Made by a program: the position numbers and the translations under genes. Below, in pieces: positions 52,601 to 64,000 of a stretch of DNA of 64,000 nucleotides (the stretch's first letter is position 1; each line of letters begins with the position of its first letter). The notes beneath the pieces are model-generated. The model did no database searches. It had not been told where the DNA came from and worked only from the letters and a program-made list of their open reading frames with translations. This DNA comes from Varroa destructor (lineage: Eukaryota > Arthropoda > Arachnida > Mesostigmata > Varroidae), in the NCBI RefSeq assembly GCF_002443255.2, contig NW_019211455.1, forward strand, positions 52,600,801 through 52,664,800. Reading direction: 5' to 3'.

Positions 52601-55600
52601 GTCTTTATGGACTATCTAGTAAATACAGGCTGGATATTCAATTCTTGCTTTGAACTGAACTAGTGGAACGGTCGTCAAAGTTGTCGTGAGCGTATCTACC
52701 ATAGCCACATTATAACTGACTTGCGTATGCGGGCGTTAAGGGCTTTTTAGAATAGGATGTCCTTCGTAGCGGTTTTCTTAAACGGACTCGGTGACCACCT
52801 AATGCAAAACAGGACTGACCATATCATTGTAATAATAGTCCATGAAGGCGCTAAAAAGCAGCGGGAAACTTGCTCGTATTGCCAGCGATAAGTGCCGTTA
52901 TGACAAGAAAGTTTTTTTTGGCAAATTTCAATCAACGAGATAACTGCCAGATTTCACAATAATAGTTTACTAAAATTTATTGCCAAAACGATGTCTAAAT
53001 AACCCTCCATTCCCATAAAAGATCTGCCGCAAGCTGACATCTAGAAACAATATGCATAACTAGCATTTCGCAAAAGTTGCCCTATTGTGATAGAGTGTGT
53101 TGCAATATATTGGATATACGCTCATCATTTTTTGGCCATTTCAATTTAAATACATCTTCATCATGCCCATAGCGACTTCTAGCGGCAGGACAAAAGGGCG
53201 ACTTATACAACTGTGTACGGTCGGAAAGTGTGCATATCCAATACTTAAGGCACTGTCTATAAGGCCACAAAGCACTGTAATAACTGGATTGTGAAAAGTG
53301 TATATATATATATATATATATTGACCTTCTGTCGCAGGCATATTCACTATGCATGGACGTATGCGCTTTAGTCGCTGAAACAAGCTAGCATCAGACTCAG
53401 CTATGAAAATTCATAGGATTCCTTTCAATCGATTAGCCCTATAGATATGAGCCGTATGGAGGAGACGCCTTCTATTCTTTGACGAGACACTTGACCACTA
53501 ATTTATCAAATCACTTGACTTGGGTGGTTCAGTGGATTGGTACTAATGAACGCACCTCGGGACGCAGAGTTAAACGGAACCCGTCAGATTAATCGTTTCC
53601 TATTCAAGACATACACATACGTACCATTGTGCACCTATATGGTTACCGTTACGCTACAGCACTTATTCGTGTAAGCTACGGTAAGGCCCTTACTTTAGTA
53701 GATATCCTATAAAAAGAAGTTTGCCGCGGTTTTTCCTGACTTGCAGAACGAATTCCGGATTGACTAAGGTATAGGACCGTTTTTGCGACGCTCTCGCTGA
53801 AGCTGCTGTTGTTCCTAGGTAACTATAGGCACGTAAGATCTTATAATTGTAGTGGCTTCTCAGATAAGATTCCTCCGCCTCATTCCACTCTGTAGAGCCA
53901 CTCTTTGTTCGTTTCGTGATAGAACCATCTACTGTACAAAGAGTGATCACAAAGGTAGGCTAGCTTCGTGTCATAACCATGCTGTCTAATACACTACTAG
54001 AACTCATAGTTTAATGGCTGATATAGGTGGTGGAAGATATATTGTGACATTTTGATAACAAAAACTGAGTTTAAAGACACGCACTTGGAACACTGAAAAA
54101 ATTAGATAAGTGGTAGTAGTTTCTCATCAAGTGACACTTTTTCTCTCTTACGAAAAGTAACGATAGCTAGTTCGAATTACGAAATATGTATTGCGTATAC
54201 GCTAAATCCACCAGAAACAAAATATTATGCTCGATTAAGACGTACCAGTCACACATCGTATTCTTACATCCTACGCGGGGTAGAAACGTCCAATCTGCTT
54301 TAACTCTTCACTGCCGTACATGTCTAGTAGATTAAACCCAAACATAGCCCTTTGCCCTCAAAGGCTTACGTCGTTACGCGCAACGTGCGACGTATTTTCT
54401 TGATAGCACTTCTGCTAATCGTTTCGTTGACAAAACGCCCGTTTTCTCATGTCTCTCGTCGGGCGCATGTGTCCTGCTGCTGTATAATTCTTATTCGGAG
54501 CAGAATTGTGCCATAAGCAGGCGGAGCGATTCTCAGGAGAATATCAGGTCCCCGAAGTGGTATGGCATTAGAGACAACAGCAATGGTAAACATCGAAATA
54601 GTAGCAGCATTGTTATCAGAAGGACATCTAAAGGCCAACCACGACTTGGCTTGGCTGCTTTTATTGTTGATTCGATTCTTCCCACTGCGCTGAAACTCTG
54701 TTCAATGGTAAGCCACGGGTCGAATAGCTACGCTTGCGTAAACAACCGCTACACATTGTCCGGCGAAATAGAGCCGGCAACAAAAGAAATGCTGCTCCAT
54801 AAACATGCTCTCATTTCCTGAACTTCAGTATTGGGTAAATAGGCAAGAAATGATGTCACGTCATTTTTCGGGTGTGACTTTCATTGGGTGTGACGTTGTG
54901 TGCCTGGTTCAGTAGAGCATGAAGAGAGGGGTCACATACGCGCTCAGTGGATTATGGTGAGAAATTCCCGTACGATTTGAGTATAACCGGAGAAGACGGC
55001 AATGACGATCGTCTGACGCATTGATCGACGCATACGTATGGATGTATGCCTGTCCTATTTTATAAAACGGACTGACGAATGTCTGGTCATCAGATGCAGC
55101 TTCTAGCATTCTCTTCGAGGGGACAAGATGCATGAAGCGGTCCGGTATTGTCGCTATTATCTTGTGAGATAGCCTATAACAGGACGGACCGAAAGGCTGT
55201 GTAAAGTTATGGCAGAGCGAGGTTGAGCGGATGAATAACAATCTGAAAGTAGCCGTGGTCGACGTTGATCAGCTGACATCGAGGTAAGGACGTAGGGTCT
55301 CCAGGAAGGGCGGATCCGTAGCATTCAAAAGCGTTTTTAATGTTTCATCAGAATAGCATGTATGTTTTCATTTTGAGCAAGCCTAGAAGCGTTTGAAACA
55401 TGGGGTCGCATTACTCAGACATCTTTGAATTCAAATTATGATAAATCTTCTGTACAGCAAGAATCTAGCGTACTCGAATTGACTATTTACTATTCGCACC
55501 CAGCGATTCGTGTGCAAAGACATTAATTAACCAGGTTCGGTCGAGGATAGCTCTCAGTCGTCGAGACTTCGACCAAAAGGGCGTTGCTAATGCGGATCGA

Positions 55601-58600
55601 TGCAGTCGCAAGCTTCTTGTGGCAACGAAGGACATCCGGTTGAAAGGAACGTGTGCTTTTCACTAGCTATTCAGACACGTATGGCTACAAAACCGGGTGA
55701 CAGAGTTCACGCGTCGAGCGCCGTTGAAATTGGCAACTGAGATTTCTAGCGACGCTTCAAGTGCTAGCTGCGTCAGTAACTATGCTATGTGTTTGTATCA
55801 TTCGCACAATTTATACCATGCAACAGGTCACAACTATATAGAATCGACGTTGTTTTTTTGTAATGGAAAATTGTTAACAACGATGTTATGGAGCGTCTAA
55901 CGTTCGTTATGGGGAGAAAACGTTTTACTTCCACTCATTTCGTAGACTGAACAAAGAGCTCGTGTTGAATTCTAAGCCTACGACTGGCTGGCAAAATGAA
56001 GGGATAAACTATTAGGTATACGCGGTAAAAATTCTGACAAACATTGTTGTAGAAAAGTTGACGTTCTCTTCGAATGACGACCCATACAATACGACTCGTT
56101 TCAATTTATATGCCCTTATCATATTGTTATCAGCAACTTCAATATGAACGACTAACTGATCCTTTCGAAAAATTTTACTTCAATCCGCGAAGAGGATCAT
56201 TGATTTGACACTGAATGCCTTATGCAGTAAATGCCGGTGTGCGCCAGGACTCACTCGAATTCATACGTGATCCACGTGAAAGCGAAATTGCGCAGGGTCT
56301 AGCTGAAATCATCATTCCGTTTGGAACGTTGTGTGTACAGCGAGATCAGCCGTAGTCAATCTGCGTTCTCCCTAATCCAAACTCCGCTGGGAAGGCTGTA
56401 CGGAAACAAACCGGACTTCCAACGGTATTCTTCACTCGACGATCGTTGTTCTACCAAAGAGCCAGCAATTTATTTTAAATGTCGCACTGTAATTGGGCGT
56501 GTGTATGAAAGAGTAAGTAAGAGAGCAAACCTCTTTTTCAAGCTGAGATTAAATCCCTCCCTCTTTCGTGAAGGTCTTGACGGGAAGGGCGGCAGGTCGA
56601 GCGTCGATTCGATCTTTGTCGCGCAATTTCAGACTAATCTGATATGCTGCAAGTCGTATCTCACGTGTGGTATGCAATACGTTTCACTTTCGTCTTACGG
56701 TTAAATTCGTCGTCTTTTTATCGTAAGATCGGCTTAATTTCGCCAGTGCTGAAGGCAACTGTTGTCTGAATGTGTCTGGCAAGGTATCCTCTTAGTTTTC
56801 CTTCCTCCTGAGTGTTTTCAACCACAACGTTTGTCAACAGAGATATTGCCGTTGACACGCACAGATGTATAACGTTCCCCTAATATATTGTAGTGATTCT
56901 TTTACCACTATGAATCTTGATATGAAGTTCTACTGCTAAGCTAGATCGTACACAATAATAGTCTCACCACGGATCTCAATTTAATTACTTAAAAAAAGAC
57001 CTATATACCTGCATGCAACCAACGTTTGCTAATGGTGGCGAAAGGTCACTGACAAGCGGATCATTGCTATGTATGCGAAAACGGACCGATTTTTAGCTCG
57101 TACATCTAAAGCGGGTCAGTATAAAATGGTTATAATTAAAGTGTACGTGTATAAGCCGCTCTAGATTACTAGGGGAATAATCTACTCTCAATAAACAAAT
57201 CGATAGAATTTTGTACTTTGGAGGATTAGCTCTATTTGTGAAGTCCCAATCCCGCAAGATAGGTATCGTTAGCTCGTACACTCATATATTAAATTCTAGT
57301 TCTTTTAACATTGTTGCCTATGCCGCGGCTAGAGGCCTAAAGTGCGCTTGAATTAATTTATTCCTCAGTGTTTGAGAAATGATTCAAAGAGATAAAATGG
57401 GACACAGTCGTACGCCAGAAAAGTTTTCTTTAATATATTGCACAATACTCCAGCTTACATAGTTACCGTTGAAGTTCAGTGACCTGCACATGCCGCTAAT
57501 CAACAACAGTATCAGCTTTAGTCTCTATTTGTACGGCTACCCATAACAGAATATTTACCTCAAAGATTCCTATATGCCCTTTTCGCTTAAGGCGATTTCG
57601 CTTACTTTGGCGACAGGCCCTTCCAGGTTTTTCTGTGTATTGATTGTATTCCATTTTCCGCAATAGTTTCGTTTAAAGTATCAAACGCTGCTGTTAGAAT
57701 CAGTCCGTACACGAAAATGTTATCACGGCTTCAGGACCGATACAACGAGGAGTGTCCGTTAATGTTTGCATATGCCATATTATGATCGTCAACGTCTTCA
57801 ATCTTTACGCTGCTACGACAAGTCTGTCGTTTTGAGTTCGTGTAAACATACTGCGCCACGTCGTATTGACATTTAGCGCGACATTCATAAGTTCCGCGGC
57901 ATTTAGAGAAGGTCCATTAAACTACTTGGTGTATGATGAACTTTATGCACCCGGCGCGTTGAAACTGAAACGCCGATCATTTTCTCCACATCAATATTAT
58001 GGGAAGATTACATAGTAACAAAGATCTATTTAGTGTGTGACGCTCGTGCGTATTCCACAGCTGCTTAAAGCATGGACGACTAATGCGAAAACAACTATGA
58101 ACGTAGGTTAAAGCAACGAACTTTGAATATCAATAGATTAACCAATAACAACAAGTCTATAGAAAAATAATCGATAAATTTTCCAAAAAATGATTGATCA
58201 ATAGATGATTTCCGTCGTGTTGTTGACCCGTTGGTCCGGGTTTTGGGCTGGAACTGCCATCTACTGTGAATGTTTCGTGTACCGGCGACCGCAAATCTGC
58301 GGAAGAGACTCAACTGGCAATCCATTGACTTTGAATGGATGTCAATGGCCGACGCGGACTGTTCATCTTGAGTAAAGAATGCGCAAAAGAAAACACGATT
58401 TTTTCACCGTATGAACAATAAAACGCCATTAGGGGGTGCTAGAGGGAATCCGCGCTACAGTGAGAAACTGTTCCGCCATTCGCTATCTTTAGCGGTGATG
58501 TCGCAATGGATAAATAGGTTGTTTTGCCTTGTTTTTAGACTGTGAAGTCTAAACTTTAGTACGGATACGTATCGGTAAAAAATATATTTTTTTGTCACTA

Positions 58601-58608
58601 TCTAGGCA

Positions 58609-58610
<2 letters not shown>

Positions 58611-58646
<36 letters not shown>
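58611..58646. repeat. (TA)n microsatellite, about 18 units
   Basis: Uninterrupted TA dinucleotide run, preceded by CTTATATATATA, in gene-free sequence. Confidence 0.9.
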
Positions 58647-58647
<1 letters not shown>

Positions 58648-59123
58648 TATTGTTTGTTAATGCGCTATGCACATCTTAAAGATAGTCTCAAAGATATATT
58701 TATCCACAAGACCCAAGCAAGACGACTATTATTAAGATTATTATAATCATACGTAGATACTGAATTTCGAATATCTATCCAACGAAGATCGCATCCTGCT
58801 TTTGTTGTTTGTATACATCCCACCAGTAATTTTTCCGCTTGATTGACGATCATTGTAGCCACCCAACATGGTATTGGCAAATAGTAAAATAGGACTAATT
58901 GTTAACGGAATTTATTAAAAATGCCGTCTAAACATTTTGCCCACTGAACAGGATACCAATAATGGCGTAAAAACGTATCATCACTTCATTGTTTTCACTC
59001 TAGTCTTACAATTGTAAAACTCCTGACTACAAACTGTCAGTATGAAGTACAAATCATCATTCCAAACATGCGCTTATGGCTCCATTAGGACCTTATATAT
59101 AGTCATGAAGAAGACGATTTCGT

Positions 59124-60219
59124 ATGCGAACCGTGCTTTTGTACATTAAGAGGCTTAAGAACGATCATAGAACATGTGTTGTGCACCATTATGAATTGTC
59201 TGCTTCTACAATTTTCGTTTTGTCATACGTATATCGCTCATTTTTGTTCTTGTCCTGCTTTTTTTTGGTTTCAGTTTTTGTATTTTTGTTATCTTTTCTC
59301 GTTTTGTTTGTTTCTTTCGTGACTTCTGGTTTCCGTAGAGTGCAGATTGTGTGCGATTTCATCCACCTGGACGCCATCACATCATCAACGACACAGTGAA
59401 GAGTGCCTCTCTTTTCATCAGCGTGAGCTGCCTTCAGCAACTGCCAGCCCCATCTTGCTACATTCGTAACATTTCCTGTGATAATCGCAATCCCCTCCAG
59501 GCCCTGTTCGCCATTCGATCAGAACAACTGGAAAGATTAAAGTCAAGGGTCTTCAAACCGATATTGCCGTAAAGCTGATTTCCGTCAAAATAGCTTCTCC
59601 GTATCAACCTGCTACAGCTAGCGATGCAGGCCTCGATCCCCCTAAGTCGCGCGCAACCGTGAAGCTCCCTGATCAGAAGACTTTTGCCCCCTGAAGGAGA
59701 CGAGGTGACCTTCAATATCTTTCTTTAGGCTTCTGTTCGTACGCACAGAAGACCAACAGCACGAGATCGCCCCTGCTTTGCGGGAATTTTGTAGGTAGCG
59801 TTCGCCCGGCACGCTGCCCCCCTCGCCCCTTCTCCCCCGAGCACCTCCTTGGAACACAGGCCTATCAACTGGCCGCGACTGCTAGTAATACCGTTAGGTT
59901 TTTCGGCGAAAGCACAACCGCCTGTGTGACCCTGGTCCGTTAGTGCTTCGCTGATGCTCCGTTTAGAGTGTGTTCGAACAACTTCTGCTTCTACTGGTAC
60001 GGCTCTTCGTAGAAGCATGTTTTGTACTGCCGTCGAATCTGAAGAATAGGGGAACGACCAATCGGCTACAGCTTCTCCGTGCACGAGAAGAGGCCGGACC
60101 TCACAGGCACCTAGTGTTCTAGCCTCGCTCCACGAGCGCAGTGAAACAAGACATAACAAAGCTGCAGATAACTACAGGAATCATCAGTACGGCATAACAA
60201 GTGCGTGTAAAAGTCAGTC
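59124..60219 (+). promoter_or_regulatory. GC-rich leader region before the myristoylated-type exon
   Basis: From about 59.34 kb the sequence becomes GC-rich and runs directly into the ATG at 60220, as expected for a promoter or long 5' leader. An acceptor-like GATAACTACAG ends at 60177, so the coding exon may instead start at 60178 after a spliced leader from one of the islands upstream. The 144-codon minus-strand frame (59725-60159) and the plus-strand frames here lack motifs and are taken as chance in GC-rich DNA. Confidence 0.35.
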
Positions 60220-60388
60220 ATGGGAAATCATCAGGGTTCTCAGATGGGCAGAGCCGGGAGTGCGGCCGGTAGCGTCCAGCACAACGGAGGCACCACTGCA
60301 GACGATCCCGAGCCGCTGCCGCAGCTAAAACGAGGGTTTAGCCTGAGACGAAGCAAGCGGCTCTCGAAACGATTTCGGAGTCATAAAA
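60220..60388 (+). CDS. First coding exon, N-myristoylated polybasic protein (partial)
   Basis: ATG at 60220 (GTC before it, fair context) opens 56 codons plus one base to a strong donor, CATAAAA|GTGAGT at 60388/60389, in phase 1. The start MGNHQG fits the N-myristoylation signal (Gly2, uncharged residue 3, small residue 6). A Gly/Ser/Ala-rich linker follows, then an acidic patch (ADDPEPLPQ), then a dense basic run with RGFSLRRSKRLSKRFRSHK at 38-56. Myristate plus a basic patch is a known two-part membrane anchor of peripheral signalling proteins. I do not recognise the family: Numb, Tiam/still life and formin-like proteins start with MGN and carry basic stretches but do not match closely. Without splicing the frame ends at 60429. 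Confidence 0.55.
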
Positions 60389-62810
60389 GTGAGTGTGCCT
60401 CTCTAATTCCGGTTGGCGAGTTCTATTGACCTGCGAAAAGCCTTTGGGAAAGCTTCCGCAAGCAGGATCGTTTTGAGCTGCTTTAGGGGTGATGACAATA
60501 CATAACACTTGAGGCCCTTTCTATCACTAATGCTATTGTTCCTGTACAGGATTTGTCGCCTGTAAATGTGCTGTTAGGTTAATGCGTCTGTGTTCTGCAT
60601 GCGTGCCCTAATGAGTCTATTAGTACGTTTAAACATCTATTTATTTTCCATTCATTCGTTTTCAATACAAACGTTTTAGGTTGCTTAGCTTTCTGTATGC
60701 ATGCAGTAACAGTAAAGGCTAATTTTATATTTGTCATGAAGAGACCCCATCTATTTACATTAGATATATGCGTACAAATACATTATACAAGTTTGTTGTT
60801 GTGCGACTTGAAGTAACAAGCACATGTGATGTTAGGTAAAACCGCCTCGTGTATATCCCATGCATGATGTAGCGTACAGGTTGACTTAATGAGCAAAATG
60901 CATGTTAACTAAGAAGAAATTCAAATAAGCTTGAATTAAGTTAAACTCCTTCCTTTGCCTTTACCTACGTTAACTGGTCAAGGAAAGGAATATAGAATAT
61001 AAGTTATATTTTTATCAACTCGCCTTATGGAGCTAAAAGCACATTAAATTCATGTTGGCAATATATGGAAGTGTAATAAAACACATGTTGAATAGATCAG
61101 CTGTACAGCGTATTTCAAAAAGTGTGCGTAAAAAACACACAAGTTCAATGATTATAACTTCGGTTTCTCTTTATATATAATCGATATCTAAATTACTAAA
61201 GGATATATATTAAATCTACCGCAGATAATTGCTGTTCGGGTCAATACATGACGATGGGCATTTAAGTCCTAAATTTTAACAAACATTTTGTCTGGTGTTA
61301 TGGCGCATTTGTTTTGATTGAATTGTGATCTTCAAATTTTTACGGTCATCCATTTTCTGACGTAGACCTTATTTTTACAAAAATTTCTATTAGAATTATT
61401 TTACGGGACCCATTTATCTTCTTTTTTTAGATATATATATATATATCTATATATGTATCTTACCAATTCTTATTAAGATGCGTTCTTATGTCTTGACGAT
61501 AGTACGCAAATGCTACGTTCTGGCGAAAATTTCCTATCTTCATTAACGTGCTTCGGTAGAACTCGTAGTAAATTCAGATAACCGCTAAGTGGCGCCAGTG
61601 TATGCATTCTTTGAGACACTTTGTATTTATGGAGGTCAAATACAACGTTACAAACGAGTTTGTTCCGGACATGTAGTTAACTATATATTTTACATCTACG
61701 TCTATACATCGAGAAGGCACTTTTCAAGAAGAAACATCGTAGCTAGCAGTTGATTCTCATATATCAGGTTTAAAACCGGCTTACGCCGGCGTGCTTTCAA
61801 GAGTAAGCTGGTTTCTTTAAAAAATGTGTAGCTTTTTTTTATCGACTACAATCGACAATTCTAAGATATATATACAAACAAAATTAAATAGGTTGTATTT
61901 AAGTACGCTAGGCAGTCTGTGGCCCAACACTCCGTCGGGCCGCCATTTTGAAATTGTTCAATCAACACAGAATCAACAACAGATTTAGAAAATTTCTAAA
62001 CCCAGAAGATAAATCCCACGATGTGGTAGCAGTTTTTGACGTGAGTAATGTGTAATCGTTTCGAGACGTTTGCTGTTAATAGATATTAAGTCTAACTAAG
62101 ATATTGCACAAATCATGTATAACCAACGACCACAAGTGTCCGCTTGAACAATCCGGCTTAATGGATGTGGAGATTTTTAGATAGCCGTCCAAATTATAGG
62201 AAGCGTGCCATTGTATCTCTAAGTTGGCATGTACATGACATAGTAAGACAAGGGAGAGATATTGAAAACAATCTGATTAAATAACGATCATCGGACATAG
62301 ACATGTTGTCAGTTCTCCTCACGAGAACGCATCTCATGGTCGCGTAGTTACATTGTCGTCTCTATAGCACCTCGATGAATAGACAGACATTTATTGAACT
62401 TTATCTCATCGGAACGGCATGACCCCCGTTGGGTGGTACGCCGCATGGCGAAATCTGTTCACGCAGTAAAACGGACCGTGTTCTCATACGACGAATGATT
62501 AGGTAACTTATGCAATTTATCATACAGAAAAACAACGAAGTTCCCCGAACTAGCTTAGATAGAATATTAAATAAGCTAGCAGAACACATTTTTGGAGCGC
62601 TTCCTAACTGCAAAGCAACATCCATAATGATAATAGCAAATATAGTTGCCTCGTAAGTTACATCTGTAGCTGTTTAAAGTTGGCATATTATCCCATAATT
62701 GCAGTATATGTTTTTCTAAGATATTTTCCTATGCGCAAGTGGGCAACTGCATTAGTTACTTAGCAAGATATTATAATATACGTAAGTCGATTGGTTTGAC
62801 CTCCCACTAG
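60389..62810 (+). other. Intron 1 of the candidate myristoylated-protein gene
   Basis: AT-rich sequence of 2.4 kb between a strong donor and a good acceptor (TTTGACCTCCCACTAG). No other feature is recognised, apart from a short (AT)n tract at about 61431-61455. Confidence 0.4.
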
Positions 62811-62876
62811 TGAGGAATAATCCGGCGAAGTCAAATGGCGCTCATCATCAGAACCAAAAAGAAGGGAACAAAGCGG
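62811..62876 (+). CDS. Second coding exon candidate of the same gene
   Basis: A 66-base stretch with a pyrimidine-rich acceptor (CTCCCACTAG) and a near-perfect donor (AAAGCGG|GTAAGT). Phase is 1 at both ends, matching the end of the 60.2-kb exon. It codes a polar peptide (RNNPAKSNGAHHQNQKEGNK) that fits the disordered, basic character of the previous exon. No domain is visible. The link rests on splice quality and phase only. Confidence 0.4.
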
Positions 62877-63474
62877 GTAAGTGGATGCTGTGCGACAAAG
62901 CCATAAGGGCTGACGACAAACATGAAAAATCGTCAAAGGAAGCTTCTCGCTTTCTTCGAGTCAACTTCTCGTTGCCTTATTCATACGTGCGCTCCACGTA
63001 ACTTTAAACATACCTGCAGCACCTTTAAAGATATAGTTGAATTTAGGGTCTTTCTTCGTCGTTGTCGTTCGCCGTTAAAGACGCCATCGTTACTGTAAGC
63101 ACTAGCAAGATTTCGTCTTTAGCTTGAATCGCGTGCGTAAAATTAATCTTGAACAGCGAGTGGAACAGGCGGATGGCTTCGTGTTCTGTGTCTGGGCGTA
63201 AATGGCATGACCCTCGTGATGAGCTGCTGACTCGCCGTAAAAGAAAATGATCATATTCTTCATAGAGACGTAATTAGCTGTGTAGACTTATGTTCTATTC
63301 TGGTATCCGACGTGTTGAAAAAGAGCTCTGTGAATAATTAGCTTAGCAGTGGCCTTTCGTCAACGACGCCAAAGACCACTGTATTCTAGCTAGAAGGCTA
63401 GCAATAGCCCGTGCAAATATAAATAGATAATGCCACGTATGATCCCAAGAGTAATTCGTTGACACCACCGGCAG

Positions 63475-63660
63475 TCAGAGCTGAATTGGCCACATGGCTA
63501 TGGCAAATCGGACAAAACGTAAAAGTCCCTCTGAGTCTTTTACTCCAACGTTGGTCAAGATCAGCTGACAGTAGGCAGCGGAGATCAACATTCAGGAAGA
63601 CACTTATTACGGTTTTAGGTGCTAGTTTGCATGTTGCATCCGATTTATTTGACTCAATAG
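63475..63660 (+). CDS. Third coding exon candidate (weaker)
   Basis: An open frame of 62 codons with phase 1 at both ends, ending at a strong donor, CAATAG|GTGAGC. It would continue in frame from the previous candidate. The acceptor (CACCGGCAG at 63474) has a poor pyrimidine tract; an acceptor at 63426 in the same phase is the alternative. The peptide has an amphipathic helix-like part (ELATWLWQIGQ) and a basic stretch (DSRQRRSTFRK). A minus-strand frame of 97 codons overlaps it and cannot be ruled out. No family recognised. Confidence 0.25.
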
Positions 63661-64000
63661 GTGAGCGGAATGCCACGTGTTTTCCCTTCAAGAAGATAAA
63701 ACGCTAGTCGGAAGTTCATTGCATGAATACTGGTGGCTCCATCTATGAATCGAAACCATCACGCGTTGTGTACTTGTATGGCACAGATATTCGGCATACA
63801 TTATGGTATGATTGGGTTGAAATGAATAATTGCATTATCAAACTTGTTAATTATTGATAGCTCTCCACTGCTCCTTCTGCTGACGACATTCTCTGAAATC
63901 TATAGTGCTTTTTCAATCAGATCTCGTTCCTACTATCCTTTAGATAGTGTCTAATGTGTTTTTCCTTTTTTCTCATGTTTAATTTTTCATGGCTAGAGCA
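63661..64000. other. End of window, nothing recognised
   Basis: If the third exon is real, this is the start of its intron. The sequence is AT-rich, with T-runs near the end. Confidence 0.4.

Larger units (their letters stand above)
49551..59123. other. Long gene-free stretch
   Basis: AT-rich sequence with short frames only. A run of 28 A lies at 49668-49695, and (TA)n tracts lie at 53299-53321 and 58611-58646. A 145-codon frame at 51607-52044 (plus) starts at ATG but has no motif. A possible but unsupported minus-strand exon at 51771-51878 is discussed under findings. Confidence 0.45.

Noticed and set aside
53520..53600. tRNA-like A box (TGGTTCAGTGG)
   Set aside because: No matching B box or cloverleaf follows within the needed distance.
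59725..60159. 144-codon minus-strand frame
   Set aside because: Lies in the GC-rich leader of the 60.2-kb exon, where stop codons are rare by composition. No domain is visible.
60220..60388. Naming the myristoylated exon as Numb, Tiam/still life or a formin
   Set aside because: Only the MGN start and general basic character agree. No diagnostic domain lies in the window.
1..64000. CRISPR arrays, operons or bacterial-type systems
   Set aside because: The window is spliced eukaryotic DNA, and no regularly spaced repeats were found.

Overview
This is eukaryotic, intron-containing, AT-rich DNA from an arthropod. Coding sequence falls in short exons with GT/AG borders, the gaps are long and gene-poor, and microsatellites and homopolymer runs are common. 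An R&R cuticle protein with the extended NELGTESKNPAD-type tail seen in mite and tick cuticle proteins points to a chelicerate, most likely an acarine mite. That placement is an inference, because no rRNA or mitochondrial marker is present.

Layout. (1) 2.0-3.8 kb, minus strand: a complete three-exon HemK2/N6AMT1-type glutamine methyltransferase, 216 residues. (2) 5.3-8.4 kb, plus strand: a complete six-exon Actin-related protein 8, about 546 residues, transcribed away from HemK2 across a 1.5-kb gap. (3) 9.6-10.1 kb and 15.2-16.1 kb, both minus: two copies of an R&R cuticle protein gene. The upstream-lying copy (15-16 kb) is intact, with a TATA box, a two-codon first exon and a signal peptide. 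The 9.6-kb copy carries one in-frame TGA where the intact copy has CGA, so it looks like a young pseudogene. (4) 20.4-21.2 kb: a degenerate, frameshifted protein-like stretch of unknown origin. (5) 22.6-26.4 kb, minus: a complete COP9 signalosome subunit 1 gene, eight exons, about 507 residues, including a small last exon found from its splice acceptor and family C-terminus. (6) 26.4-60.2 kb: about 34 kb with no recognisable coding exon. It holds GC-richer, CpG-containing islands near 29.5-31.4, 39.4-39.9, 43.7-44.5, 48.4-49.5 and 59.3-60.2 kb, several of which end in strong GTGAGT-type donors. They look like untranslated first exons or alternative promoters of a long-intron gene on the plus strand. 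(7) 60.2 kb to the end, plus: a candidate first coding exon for a protein with an N-myristoylation signal and a polybasic stretch, followed by one good and one weaker candidate exon in compatible phase. The gene runs out of the window.

How the genes fit together: HemK2 (translation-termination factor and histone methylation), Arp8 (INO80 chromatin remodelling) and CSN1 (cullin deneddylation) are housekeeping functions that are not known to work as one unit, and no operon-like logic is seen. The cuticle pair is a local duplication. I found no CRISPR array, rRNA, confident tRNA or intact transposon. The observations most worth a second look are the nonsense-inactivated cuticle copy, the possible multi-promoter long-intron gene ending in the myristoylated exon, the 25-bp perfect hairpin at 44.85 kb, the two identical 14-bp palindromes at 40.2 and 43.7 kb, and the unidentified broken protein-like segment at 20.5 kb.
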